Source of the DNA: Trichobilharzia szidati
Taxonomy: Eukaryota; Platyhelminthes; Trematoda; Strigeidida; Schistosomatidae
Assembly (NCBI GenBank): GCA_944472155.2
Contig: OX235279.1
Span: forward strand, 139,658,920 to 139,722,919
Length of the DNA stretch: 64,000 bases
Reading direction: 5' to 3'
The translations under genes and the position numbers were made by a program. This document shows, piece by piece, positions 9,556-20,584 of the stretch. The notes under the pieces were generated by a model. That model searched no databases. It worked only from the letters and a program-made list of their open reading frames with translations, and was not told where the DNA came from. Position 1 is the stretch's first letter, and every line of letters begins with the position of its first letter.

Positions 9556-9665
9556 ATAACAGCTCGGTCACCTTGTGACCTGGAGGTTCTTGGTTCCATG
9601 CCTGATGTGATCGCGAAGACGTACTGGTGAAAAGATTCAGGCTAAAACGGAACAGATGTCAATAA
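9556..9665 (+). mobile_element. Degenerate tRNA-headed SINE, probably family A
   Basis: A tRNA-like head (CAGCTCGGTCACCTTGTGAC, then GGTTCTTGGTTCCATGCC) is followed at the right distance by GTACTGGTGAAAAGATTC, AGGCTAAAACGGAACAG and ATGTC. These correspond to the family A hammerhead order but are heavily mutated. Confidence 0.4.
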
Positions 9666-9992
9666 TCGCTTATGAACTTGATTTTAATATTATTTATTGA
9701 AGGTTTCAGATTTCCAGTTGTTTGGCTTCACTGGACGGAAATGAATGTGGTCTCCTCTTGCTTATCAACTCTTAATGAGAACACTTCCATGGTGCTTTGA
9801 GCTAAACTTGATGTTATTCAGTTGGTGGTGACTCGTCGCCTGGATGTGCTGAGAGAATGAACCTTTTTGCATTTTATAGGATGAGTTCTCTGTCCGGGTT
9901 TTAGTGGGAACACTGCCACTCATTGGAATTCAGGGACATCCAAGTAGCAAGTCCAAAATGCGACAAAACGCGAATCTTGCACTCCATTGTTA
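9666..9992. other. Spacer, nothing recognised
   Basis: No supported feature. Confidence 0.35.
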
Positions 9993-10260
9993 ACTGTGAG
10001 TTCTTTACTTTTTTCTTTTTATTCCTTCACGTTCACAGTGGAACAAAGGGCTTCAAGCTAGAGACTTGAAGTTTCTGTAGCAGTGTTTATTTTTACAGGA
10101 TGGGGTCGCTAGCCTCATATCCAACCTTTCCTCCTTACCAGCTTTATTTCCGGCTTAGTGGGGTAAAGGAATGCTTTCGTGAGCGGGGACCGAACCCCGA
10201 ACCATGTGTATGGTCGGCGAGCGTCCTAACCGCTGTGCTGCCGACACACGCTCACTGTGA
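9993..10260 (-). mobile_element. Family C SINE with possible 7-bp target duplication
   Basis: On the minus strand it starts with a tRNA-like head (GTCGGCAGCACAGCGGTTAG, later TTCGGGGTTCGGTCCCC). It continues through GGGTAAGGAGG-type body sequence conserved in the copies at 43110, 56222 and 58326. It ends with the tail AAGCCCTTTGTTCCACTGTG then AACGTGAAGGAATAAAAA. ACTGTGA at 9993-9999 and 10254-10260 is a candidate target-site duplication. Confidence 0.7.
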
Positions 10261-11040
10261 ATGGTTGAATATATTTACTTCGGAATAAACTGTAATTTTA
10301 AACATTTTTAAGGATTCATAAGCGAATACTGTTTAGAATAAATGAATAGTAAGCATCAACGGAAAAATCTGTGGTGATATTCATCCAAGAGATTTCTAAA
10401 TTGAACAATAACGGTTGATCATATTTTTACCCTAATTAGAGAGGTAAGTGATTGGGTTATATTATGTTTGTAAGCACTCTGTCTCAACCATTTAAGATTA
10501 TCTAACACCAAACTGCCTTAAAAGTGAATGAATAAAATTATGTGACTATATAACTGACGCTTATTAACAGACTCGTGTACATGATCGAATCATTCCTACA
10601 AGAAATCCTCTACAATACAAAAAAATGTCTGTGAAATATGCAGATACATTACTCTATTGGTCGATATTTCTAAGGAATTAGGATAGTGGCATTTTGATTA
10701 ATAATGGGTGGTGATTGAACTTGAAGTGGAAATGTAGACCAGAGGTCTCTGAAATATTAGTCCCGCACTGTATCAGCTGGTATATGACAGTCCTTTGATG
10801 TGTTGAATCCTATTACGACTTAGATTTTAATTTCACCTCTAATCATCAGCCATAACACCTTTAGATCTACTAACCCAGTGCCATCTCAGGTTGTCTCACC
10901 ATCAATTCTAATAAGCGCCAGTAACATTAATCTACCAAGTGCCTGTGATTAATTCCAACTATCTACAACTATAATTAATTCAATGGATATGACCTGGCAT
11001 AATTGAAAACTACATACGATTACTGTTAATTCCTTTCTTA
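10261..11040. other. Spacer, nothing recognised
   Basis: AT-rich with no supported gene. A short ORF just before the PLE fragment has no features of a real protein. Confidence 0.4.
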
Positions 11041-11910
11041 AGAACAAAATATTCAGCGAAGAGACTCTTTTCAACGAATTTATTATCAAGCTGTACAATC
11101 GTATATATATGGTTTTTTTATAATTTTTTTTATATTCCACACGGATACGAGAACATATTCCAGCATGGTTTTACAAGGGAGAAAGGAAGTGTGTGTGAAG
11201 CTCTATTTTGGAACACCTGATCGACTTCTGTCACTCTGTCAACCCTGACCATGATTTTAAGATCATATATAGAATCCATGCTAACTTCCCGCTTTTTCTT
11301 CGTTACAGACTTCTAAAGACAGCTGAGGTCTTGGCAATTCATGACTTTAAGCCAGACCTTTGTGTACAAAAGAAGTATGTACAATCCCTACTTCTGCCGT
11401 GGCCGTAGAGGATTTATTTATTTTATTTATTTATTCTATGTACTTTCCCCTTATTACTACGATTATTATTATTATTACCATTATTATTATTACTATTCTC
11501 ACTCTGAATCTTTTTCACTTGGCCCACTTGACATTCTAAACCCAAAATTATTGATTTTTATATTTTTATTTTTACAATATTGAATTCTATCTTATCAAAC
11601 TTCACACGATGTTATGTAACATTTTATATTCGTCTACTAATCTTATAATTATGTACCCCTTTTCAAAATTCTACACACCTTATGTATTATTCTATATACG
11701 ACATTAATTATTTTGCCACTTGACATTAAACTATGATTATAATCACAAATATTTTAGTTGCATTTCATACTATTATTATTTCATGTATTCACACCTTTGA
11801 CCTAATTCCCTCACCGGATATAATTTTTATAAAAAAACCATATATATACAATTGTACAGCTTGATAATAAATTCGTCGAAAAGAGTCTCTTCGCTGAATA
11901 TTGTGTTCTT
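11041..11910 (+). mobile_element. Penelope-like fragment bounded by inverted terminal motifs
   Basis: The plus strand from about 11140 to 11408 encodes a PLE endonuclease C-terminus: EHLIDFCHSVNPDHDFKIIY, then RIHANFPLFLRYRLLKTAEV, then KPDLCVQKKYVQSLLLPWP and a stop. It is flanked by the same PLE end motif in opposite orientations. The minus copy is at 11045-11110 and the plus copy (TTGTACAGCTTGATAATAAA, then GAAAAGAGTCTCTTCGCTGA) at 11840-11905. Upstream coding sequence is lost, so this is a defective remnant. Confidence 0.7.
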
Positions 11911-12059
11911 AATGCAACAATGGGAATTATTAAATTCCTTTCTAACCTATCCTTTGTTACTATCGCCTTTGTGTCCATTTTATGCTACTTATCACTAGTA
12001 AGTAGTATGAATTATACAACATAATGTTTTTGTGTTGAAAATCCGGATTTCGTTCACTA

Positions 12060-12520
12060 TTCTGAACAAAGTTGGGATGCTCAACACCAATGTTCAGGCA
12101 TTTATTCTAAATGCTTCAGAAACTTGGAGTGCGCGTCACGACAAGCATTTCGAACAGACTGCAGACTTATATCAACACCTGCGTTCGCCATCTCCATACT
12201 AAATACCATCACCTGGCCGACCTGAAAGGATTGGTAACAAGGAACTCTGGGAAGCAGACAATCAAGAACCTATTGCTCAACATCTATTCTGAAGGAAGTG
12301 AAGATGGATCGGACACACGCTAAGGAGACCCGAGTGGGAAACGATGCATTGGATGTAGATCCGAGGGTTACATGAAGGAAATCGTATGAGGAGATGAAAG
12401 CCTATGGACAGTCCTACAGCCACCTAAAGAGGACTGCAGAGAACAAGACAGATTGGAGATGTGGGGTTGAAACCCTATATTCCACCAAGAACCCAAAGGA
12501 ATAGTGATAATAACAATAGG
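12060..12520 (+). mobile_element. RTE LINE 3'-end remnant
   Basis: The wording (CAGACTTATATCAACACCTG, later GAAGATGGATCGGACACACG, then TTGAAACCCTATATTCCACC) matches the terminal 450 bp of the RTE copies at 17580 and 20585. It ends in AATAGTGATAATAACAATAG. No open frame survives. Confidence 0.65.
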
Positions 12521-12999
12521 AGAGTGTTTCAAGCATAACCTTATCACTGATAATCGTATTAAGAGGTATCGACACAACTTTCCCTTTTTTAATCTAACAT
12601 CTTATATATTCTCGAGATATACGTGTGTATGGTGCTAATTATGTGATTCTAAATACGGCTAAAATTAAGATGGCACTTAGGTGTACGAATCTCCACTGAA
12701 CCATCAAATTCTGAGAATATAACAACGCAAAAAATACCCACCTAAACTACAAATCTCCTTCATTTCAGATTATCTACTGTCTGACAATAAAATGGTGAGT
12801 GTATAGAAAAGGAGGCATAAACCAATTTCCAGGTATAGTAAAATCTTAAATTATTTGAGTAATTATTAGGGAATAAGAAAAAAATAAACTGGTAGTCCAG
12901 ATAAAATCACACATAATCAGATAAACATAATTTTCTTCACAGAACAGATTATAAATGATGGTGACCATTCTAAAAATAAAGCTTTAATGTACTTCTTTT
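12521..12999. other. Spacer, nothing recognised
   Basis: No supported feature. Confidence 0.35.
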
Positions 13000-14290
13000 A
13001 GATACATAGCGTCGGTCAACTGTGCCGATATACCTTAATTTCAGGTGAAAACCTGACGTTTGGTCGGATCATATATAAGACTTTAGAGGATTTCTCAAAG
13101 GGAACTGAGTGTCCTGAGTACATGAGATGTTCTGTTGTCGAATTATAGATACACTTCTGTTTTGCCTTTCTCAGATAGGAGGGACGGTGTTACATAAATA
13201 AGTCCTACAGACAGATGCATGGTATAGCCTGCATACTCAGCTCCGCAGTAGCAAGTGAACAGGTGATTGCTGATGTGGCCCAATATAACAGCTTGCCCTT
13301 TACATACTGACCGAATAGCTGCTTGCAAAAGGTAGCTATTCTTAAGCTGGTAGCGAAGTATAATTTACTGAGAGATTCTGAAAGCTGTTTTGGGTGAATT
13401 TCTGCCTTTCAGCAGCAGACTTTATTTGAGGATAACCTAGACCTGTTCAGCAGCTTTCTTGTCTACGAATCTGCACGGGAAGCCATTTCTCACCAAAACT
13501 CTTTTCGGGTTGTGCAGCTTCCCGTCAACAGGTCATCCGACATATATTCCTCAGATTCCTGAGGAAACTGAGTGGATGAGATACTTCTTTCGGCTCAGAG
13601 ATACAGAACTTTGAAAATTCATAAACTGTCCATCACACGTACCCTTTATTTGTAGGTAGATCTTTTCAGTTAGTTATCATCTTCTAGCATTTGAGCATGA
13701 AGGAACTGAAACTTTGAGCCAGATTCTACTTCTACAGTAGGGATATTGTTTAGATGAGTAGGTTTTCGAGATTCGAATTCACATCACAAATAATGAAAGT
13801 ATAGTCAACATATCTCTTACAGACGTGAAGCCTATTGATTTTTACCGATAAGATATTGGTTTCTAAGCTTGCCGAAAAATATCTGCCAAGAGAAGTCCTA
13901 CAGTCCCATTTCTACGTCCTCTCTTTGCCTGTAGATTTCATTGTTACATATGAAGTATACTTTGAAATTTTATCTGACTAAGAGCTTTTTCAGGTAGTGA
14001 AATGGTGTGCAAACGTCTATACTACAGGACTGAAAACAATCATAGAAAGCAGATACTTTCTGTCACTGGAACATTGGTGAAGACAGGATGACATTCCTAA
14101 GTGAATCGATAAAATCAGACGTGTCCCACAGACTGCATCTCGACAGCTTCTCCTTCACTGGCCCAAGAATCTCCAATAGCCGCTTCGCGATTGAGTGATA
14201 TAGAGAATTTAGTATATCTAAAGATGAATAATGCGGATCTAGATGAAACGACACAAAAATGTTTCCCTGTTGCTCTTCATTATTCACTTT
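13000..14290 (-). mobile_element. Penelope-like element remnant (RT and endonuclease)
   Basis: The minus strand from 14287 gives VKEKLSRCSLWDTSDFIDSL and later FKVYFICNNEIYRQREDVEM with a following Gly. This is the PLE motif-B neighbourhood (compare TYFQFNGQIYAQDKGTPMGS at 49.3 kb). Further left, CIYNSTTEHLMYSGHS is a decayed GIY-YIG start. Multiple stops and frameshifts make it a pseudogene. Motif C could not be placed. Confidence 0.5.
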
Positions 14291-14689
14291 TTATTAACCA
14301 AACCGTATGACGTTCATCAATAAGTTTCCATGAAACTATCTTAATAGGTGTCATGCAGTTAACTCTAGAAATGGTTGACAAAATAGTAAGTACACACTGG
14401 AAGTTTATTCTTAACACAATGACAAGTCAAACACAGGCATGAATATACCAGGTGTAAGTTAGCATCATTTCCGGTATATTGCAAAAAAAAACCAGTTCGC
14501 TTATGAGGGACTAACCAGTATCATATATCTGGTCCTTTGTTAATCAAGTTTTCAGTTTCGTTACTCGCCATCACTTTGAATTGATGTAAGATTGTCGAAG
14601 GTGATCAGCAAGAAGCTGTAAAGCTAAGTCTACACTTATCAGTACTCGCCAACGAAAAAAGGAAGACAAATTCTCTCTGGCGTGATTTA
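14291..14689. other. Spacer, nothing recognised
   Basis: No supported feature. Confidence 0.35.
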
Positions 14690-14870
14690 TCAGTGGCTGT
14701 TTGGCCGACAGGCTCACCTCGCAACCTGAAGATCCTGGGTTAAATCCCCAGTAGGATCATGGGTGCATCCTGGTCAAATGTACCAAAGTGGAGAATTGTT
14801 AAACTTCCTTCACGATGACAGGAATGGCTGAAGATGAGTGCAGTTGTTTTATTCTGTAAGTCGCCCATGA
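14690..14870 (+). mobile_element. Degenerate tRNA-headed SINE, family uncertain
   Basis: GTGGCTGTTTGGCCGACAGG, then CTCGCAACCTGAAGATCCTG and GGGTTAAATCCCCAG, form a tRNA-like arrangement with A- and B-box-like spacing. No clear hammerhead core follows. I cannot assign it to family A, B or C. Confidence 0.35.
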
Positions 14871-15719
14871 AATGCTGTAAATTACTAATAAATGTTTCAT
14901 CTGGTGATCCTTATAATTTCATATTTTATTATGTTGAACTTTGAAAGTTTTATTTTAGGATTTATAGAGTGATGTGTATTCGACTAATTATAAACTAACC
15001 TGTACATTCCAGTGTGGATGTTTCATTTCTTTTTAGCGAATGCACTTCTCATTCTTGAAATAAAATCCATAAATCTGTGTACTCCAATAAAACAGTAACA
15101 TGCCAGCCTCATAACTGTACATTTCTACGCTCGATCCCTAATGGAATTGTGAGTATAGATGTCTACAAGTATTTTTGCGTAATTTACATCGTGTTTACTT
15201 ACATCCAGAAAAATGAAAGGACCCATACCACATTATACATCAAAACAGATTAAAATGTATCAAATGGTAAAGAATAGTTGTTACACAGAAATATTTATTA
15301 TTATTATTATTAGATCTGAGATTCTGTTTATATATATATATATATATGCATTATCGACGAAATCTTTGCATGCCGGAAACTTAGTTAGGCCTAACAACAT
15401 TTATCTTTACTCTAATCAAATTTTACTTCGGTTAACATTGCTCTTATATCCACAGTCTTTATAAAACAACCTGCGATATCGATTGATGAGATCTATGAGG
15501 CGGTTGCAATCAATACCAGAAGACCGATTCTTTGTATGTTCAACCTCTATGTTTACTTTGGCTTACAATGAAGCCAACAAATCTTCCATAAACATTAGCA
15601 CTTTAAATTCCTATCAAAATTTTCTTTTCTTCTTCTATTCCTTTGTTTCACTGACAAACGTTCATTTTCGACTTTTTATGATTTCATGACCTTTCTTATG
15701 ATTTCCATTACCTTAGGTT
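14871..15719. other. AT-rich spacer with short (TA)n and (TTA)n runs
   Basis: Short ORFs at 15213-15464 and 15483-15689 have no signal, domain or compositional support. (TTA)n lies near 15297-15312 and (TA)n near 15332-15347. Confidence 0.4.
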
Positions 15720-16010
15720 TAGGTAGTGCTTTTCCAACTTGTTATCGTATTTAGAAAATCCTGTTCATTCCACTTCACTAAATTCATTATTATTATTTGA
15801 CAATCATTCACCAATAGTACTTTTAAGTTTACATCACATCATCGTTATTATTTTACAATCATTATTATTGTTAGTATTTTCAACCTTGAACTTATGTTTA
15901 GTCCACACCATTCGTTGGTTTATTTTCTGTAGTATTCATTTTGTCTCACACACTACTGATTACACTCACCCTCGAAACCTGTATTTTTCTTTTCTTTTTC
16001 TTGGTTTTCT
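15720..16010 (+). repeat. Dispersed repeat, second copy near 45700-45970
   Basis: The stretch with CCAATAGTACTTTTAAGTTT then ACATCACATCATCGTTATTA resembles CTAATAGTACTTTTGTGTTT then ACACCACATTATCGTTATTA near 45730, and the resemblance continues for over 200 bp. It probably belongs to a transposon 3' region, but I cannot name the family. Confidence 0.5.
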
Positions 16011-16011
16011 T

Positions 16012-16065
16012 TTCTTGGTTTGTAAGGATTAGCTTTGTTTTCACGAGCTGATCACGGATTGATAT
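16012..16065 (-). mobile_element. Family A SINE, short tail fragment
   Basis: TTGGTTTGTAAGGATTAGCT followed by ACGAGCTGATCACGGATTGA matches the family A tail seen at 58412-58470. The remainder of the element is absent. Confidence 0.5.
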
Positions 16066-17024
16066 AATAATAATTTTATATTTTCATATAAACATAAATT
16101 TACATGAAAATGCATGCCATTTTTACAGGCACGATCAAGTATGATACAATGTCAAATAGTAGATTGTCTACAAGTTAGTAATGTTTGAACAGCTAAATAT
16201 TTGATATATGTATAAATACACTCTTTGTCTGACTCATGTCGTATCATTATTGAATTAAACAGCAGTCCTCCAGGTTGCGCAGGAAAATCGACTTCATTTC
16301 GTTTTCAACCCGTAGTTGTAGGCATACGATAACCAACCAATATTGAGGTAAGTACAACGTTTACAAGGGATAGTAAGCTGTTTTAGAAAAGTAAAGGTGC
16401 TAAAGTGAATCATTAAAGTGTAATGAAATAGGTAAATGCAATGTATCATTATTAGATGCATTCATAAAGGAAATACAATGAGAGACTATAATCCCTAGGC
16501 TGACAAAGATCATTTGCAATGTATAATGCTACCCTATAGGTTTTACTATCATGTTGTCCACTTTTGGTTTAATACAATTATCCACAAGCCGGTTGTTTTT
16601 ATTTCATACCTTTCTGTGTTTGGTGCACAACCGTACTCTATAGAGAATAGGAATAAAATAAGTCGAATCAAATTCATAAAGAGCTATAAAATGTTAGGTT
16701 TAGTGGAATATAATCAGCAAGTGAAGACGTTATTAGAAAATGTATGAGATGAGACATTGTTAAGTGATATTCGAAGATACGACAAAGGAAAGCATGTTAA
16801 TTTATAAGATGCCCCATAAATCTGTGCTGAGCCCACGTGGTCGCATCTCAGCAATAGGCCGACCGAATGGTATATATTAAAGGTAGAAGCATGATCTGTC
16901 CAGGCGATCATTATTATCTTATTCAAGATAAAGATTCAAGCCCTCATAGAAATCTCGAGCCATCAAATTGCATATTGCTGTTCCTGCAGAATGGAGCGAT
17001 TCTTCTTAGTGTCCACCACCCTAT
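16066..17024. other. Spacer, nothing recognised
   Basis: No ORF or repeat with support; small ORFs at 16514-16747 and 16714-16926 overlap on opposite strands and lack features. Confidence 0.35.
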
Positions 17025-17110
17025 CTACTGATCAATTAGAGAACCAGTGAAAACCAGGGAGTACTGGACAGCCAGCTGCTTCATCCTAGTTTGGGAATCG
17101 TCGGCAGTAC
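17025..17110 (-). mobile_element. Family A hammerhead SINE, partial
   Basis: On the minus strand: GTACTGCCGACGATTCCCAA, then ACTAGGATGAAGCAGCTGGC, TGTCCAGTACTCC and CTGGTTTTCACTGGTTCTC. It contains the ribozyme and part of the tail. The core is mutated and the tRNA-like head is missing. Confidence 0.6.
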
Positions 17111-17400
17111 TATATTTATATATGTACAACAAATCATTAAATTATTGCATCTCATTTTATCTCGTGTTCTCATTGACCATGCATATTCAAAAACTGACTG
17201 ACTATTGTTCCATCCCATCTTATACTTGTTTCACAATACACTTTCTGATATGATTCTAATTTGCCTTTACTGGCTGCCTATTGTATGCTTAAATTAATGG
17301 ATTTATAATTGTAGAGCCTGAAGAAGAATTTATTGAAAACAATTGTTCGCTCTAACTATTTTGTTCTGAAAATCCTTGACTGCTGGTCTATGTCATTTAC
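17111..17400 (+). repeat. PLE-type terminal repeat, matching 46870-47100
   Basis: TTTATAATTGTAGAGCCTGA then AGAAGAATTTATTGAAAACA matches the PLE end motif family at 26690 and 47030. The preceding bases (TTTGCCTTTACTGGCTGCCT) also match the 46950-47000 copy. Coding sequence is absent. Confidence 0.5.
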
Positions 17401-17579
17401 AGACAGGTGGATCACTTGACCAACAGTTTTCAGGTTGTTTAGTATGGATGAACGGAGAATCACTGTAATGTGACTCACAATCGTTTACAGAAATGCAAAT
17501 TCCTTCATATTTTATTATTTTAGAGATTCTGAACATTTTATTAATCTTCACTTAATCATTCTGTCTTCTCTAATATTCC

Positions 17580-18275
17580 CAACAGCAACAACAACAACAG
17601 ACAACAATCAGAATAAATGGAAAGAACCTGAAAGAAACAACCACTTTTACCTACCTGAGAAGCATCGTTTCAACTACAGGCAGACGGAACTGACGAGGAT
17701 ATCAAAGCAAGAATCAGAAAAGCAAGACAAGCTTTCACTACTCTCAAGTCTGTAAGGAGGTCAACAGCACTCAGCATGAAAATGAGAATAAGATCCGGAT
17801 TTTCAACTCCAATGTGAAGTCAGTGCTACTATACGGATCAGAGACTTGGCGCCGCGTCATAAAGAGCACTTCAAACAAACTACAGACCTTCATTAACAGT
17901 TGACTTCGCTCAATACTCAAGATCAGATGGCCAGAAAAGATCAGTAACAGGGATCTCTGGGAGCGAACCAACCAGGAACCGATTGTGAAACAAACAGGCA
18001 GGAAGAAATGGAGATGGATTGGCCATACTCTGAGAAAACAAGCCATCAAGTGACATCACTAGACAAGCCATTGCTCTAGTGGAACCCGAAAGGGAAGCGG
18101 CGAGTTGGTCGTCAGTATGAGGGTGACTTGGAGGAGGTCATGTGAAGAGGAGATGAAAACGTGTGGGCAGACTTGGAGCCAGGTGAAGACTCTAGCAGAG
18201 AACCGAACGCAATGGAGACACGCGGGTGAAGCCTTATGTTCCTCTAGGAATTAAAGGAAATAATAATAATATTCC
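17580..18275 (+). mobile_element. RTE LINE 3' third, 5'-truncated
   Basis: The region starts in the part encoding the Gln-run and thumb region and reads through FSTPM-type wording to the terminal tract. CGGATCAGAGACTTGGCGCC, AGATCAGATGGCCAGAAAAG and GAAATGGAGATGGATTGGCC are diagnostic and shared with the copy at 63806-64000. The end is GAAGCCTTATGTTCCTCTAG then GAATTAAAGGAAATAATAAT. Only the last 700 bp of the LINE remain. Confidence 0.8.
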
Positions 18276-18594
18276 CAGCTAGTCACTATAATTTCATCCT
18301 ATATTTGTTATCTACTGGAGTGTTTTTGGTACAGTTTCGAACTATCGTAACTTCCACTTTGCTCTTTCATGTAAGCTACCACGTTAACCTACTCGTTTAG
18401 ATGTTTTATTAGCTGACATTTTTTATACACTATTTTGACAGATATCACTTGTTATATATAGGAAAGTCATGAGATCATAGTTTTGTTGAAAAGTGAAATA
18501 ATATTTCAGTTTTATTTTTAGATGTCCATTTGAAAATATAATGTCGAAAAATCAGCATTTCTTTTTGTGCACAGGTGCTTGCATAGATTTACAA
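18276..18594. other. Spacer, nothing recognised
   Basis: No supported feature. Confidence 0.35.
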
Positions 18595-18810
18595 AACTAT
18601 TTCAGGCCAACTAGCACGAAACCTAGGTCAAGCAAGGCTTCCTGTGGCCGATTACCTCCAACCATATAATACCAACAATTCAAAGTGCTCTGTGATGGAA
18701 AGCCACCTAGAATGGTGGTCACATTGCAAACTTGACTGATAGAATTCAGTCTGCACCAAAGATAGGACCAGACACATTACACTAGTTACTGACTACTGTC
18801 CAATCGGAAA
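18595..18810 (+). mobile_element. Family B hammerhead SINE, 5'-truncated
   Basis: The copy begins inside ribozyme stem II (GCCAACTAGCACGAAACCTA then GGTC) and continues into the family B tail: CCGATTACCTCCAACCATAT, later GATAGAATTCAGTCTGCACC. The tRNA-like head and the CTGANGA core are missing. Confidence 0.65.
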
Positions 18811-19689
18811 TATATGTAGTTTTGATACTGGGGATTTAGATGAGAAGTACTTGAAGCTATTCATAATAGAGACTTATATAACTGATCAGGTACAGACAAG
18901 GGTCAGCATTCTGTCGTATTTTGTCTGAAGCACTGTCGGATAGCTAAACATTCATAGCCTCTCTCAGGTAACTCCTGTTCATTGTCTTTACTCATCTCAG
19001 AGTTTTCCAGCAGAAATGAAACGCTGATGAGAATATCTTAGGCTCATCACCAGATTAGTAAAAATGGAAGCGTCACCTAAGGGAGTTGGAAAAGTATGAT
19101 TGTTAACCAGTATCCTGACGGGCAGAAAAGTAGGCAGTCATAGGAACAAAGGTCCTGATGCCCGTCTGTTGTCTATAGATTTTAAGTTAAAGGCTAAGGG
19201 TATGCTCTCTGAAGACAACAGTTTGGTTCCATTTGGACTTCATCCGATACATAAAGTGTGGAACAAAAATAGATTGCAGAGTTCAGCTCAACCATGTGCT
19301 CAGGCAAATTACTGCATCCGTTATCCCATGAAAGGAATATTTAAACATCCTGCTAAAATTTTAAGTGATTTGAATATCCCTAAAATTTATTCATAACAAG
19401 AATAATTAGAACAAACAATTATTCCCAAAAACTTCTTCAGGCTCGAGCCCCAACTTCTGGAACAACTATGTCTGTGGTGTTAGCTGCCACTCTTCCCTTA
19501 CCATTCAATCTTGCATTGAAATAGGCCACACTGTCATTTAAGTCTGAAATCAAAAATATCATCTACTGACGTGTTTAGCGGACTTCTCAAAACGCGTGAT
19601 GAGTTCATTTGTGAAAAACAGGTTGAAATCAGTTTCTACTGTGAATGCATTAACCACTTGTTCCTCCTCGACCAGCTATCACACATACT
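18811..19689. other. Spacer with one unassigned 98-codon ORF
   Basis: A plus-strand ORF at 19100-19396 has no recognisable motif, signal peptide or repeat. Nothing else is supported. Confidence 0.3.
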
Positions 19690-19930
19690 ACAAGCCAAAA
19701 CCCATTGAATTTATTGTTATTTAGGCTCTGCTCGATTCGGTGGACAGGACTGTTTTTTTACTGTGATCACCGCCCACCACCTTCGTTCTCAAACAGCGAT
19801 GGGATTAGACAGAGTTATCTGATTTCCTTATTTATTAACTCTACTGTCAATGATATCGTGATTACGGATCAGAAGGCCGTGAGAGGTGATGGTGTAGGTC
19901 TTGAGCCTAAAGAAGACTTTCTGACCATGA
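19690..19930 (+). mobile_element. CR1/jockey-like LINE scrap, RT motif B region
   Basis: The plus strand encodes FSNSDGIRQSYLISLFINST then VNDIV. This fits the non-LTR RT motif B pattern (GIRQGCP-S-FLFN) with several substitutions. The homology is short; the family is uncertain and the piece is non-functional. Confidence 0.35.
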
Positions 19931-20584
19931 ATAAAGAGACGTTTCCTTACTATGTAATAAAATACAGGATATTCAAGCCACAGTCAAGAGGTTATTGTTT
20001 AATAGCTGTAATTAGTGTATATGTTTTGCATCATCCAAGTGGAAAATGCCACTGCAGAAGCCTGTACTCATAATCACCCTGGTATATCAATTATTCGGAA
20101 ATTCCATGTGTTCACGTAGTTTTGCAAGTCCTGGAAAACGTGCGTTGAGTGACATTTATTATTTTATGTCAAAAACTAGCCCTGCATATGCCAAACTGGA
20201 TTATCAGTCTCAAAGTTAGTCTAGTCGCAGAAGATCATATCCATAATTATTCTGTCTTGCTCTCTGACCTAGCTAATCCGAGCTAAAAGTGTGTGGTAGC
20301 AGTGCGTATGCGATCACTGATTTCTCGATGGGATCACTTGCGTCTGGTGACATCACCGTATAAGTGGTTCTCATGTCTGACTCCATATATTTGGGCACAG
20401 CTTTGATCATCTTCCGACTTGTGATTTCACCATGAAATTTCGGCTTCTGTGTCATAGAAACGTGCTGCGAATACTATCCAAGTGTCTTCTCATTTCGTTT
20501 AACTGATATTCGAACTATGGTCCATGTAAGTTTTCATTTATTCCCTAATAAACTTCATGTGTATCATTATGTCTGTGGACTAGC
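19931..20584. other. Spacer, nothing recognised
   Basis: No supported feature before the RTE element. Confidence 0.35.

Noticed and set aside
19100..19396. 98-codon plus ORF as a gene
   Set aside because: No motif, signal or homology to anything in the window; surrounded by retroelement debris.
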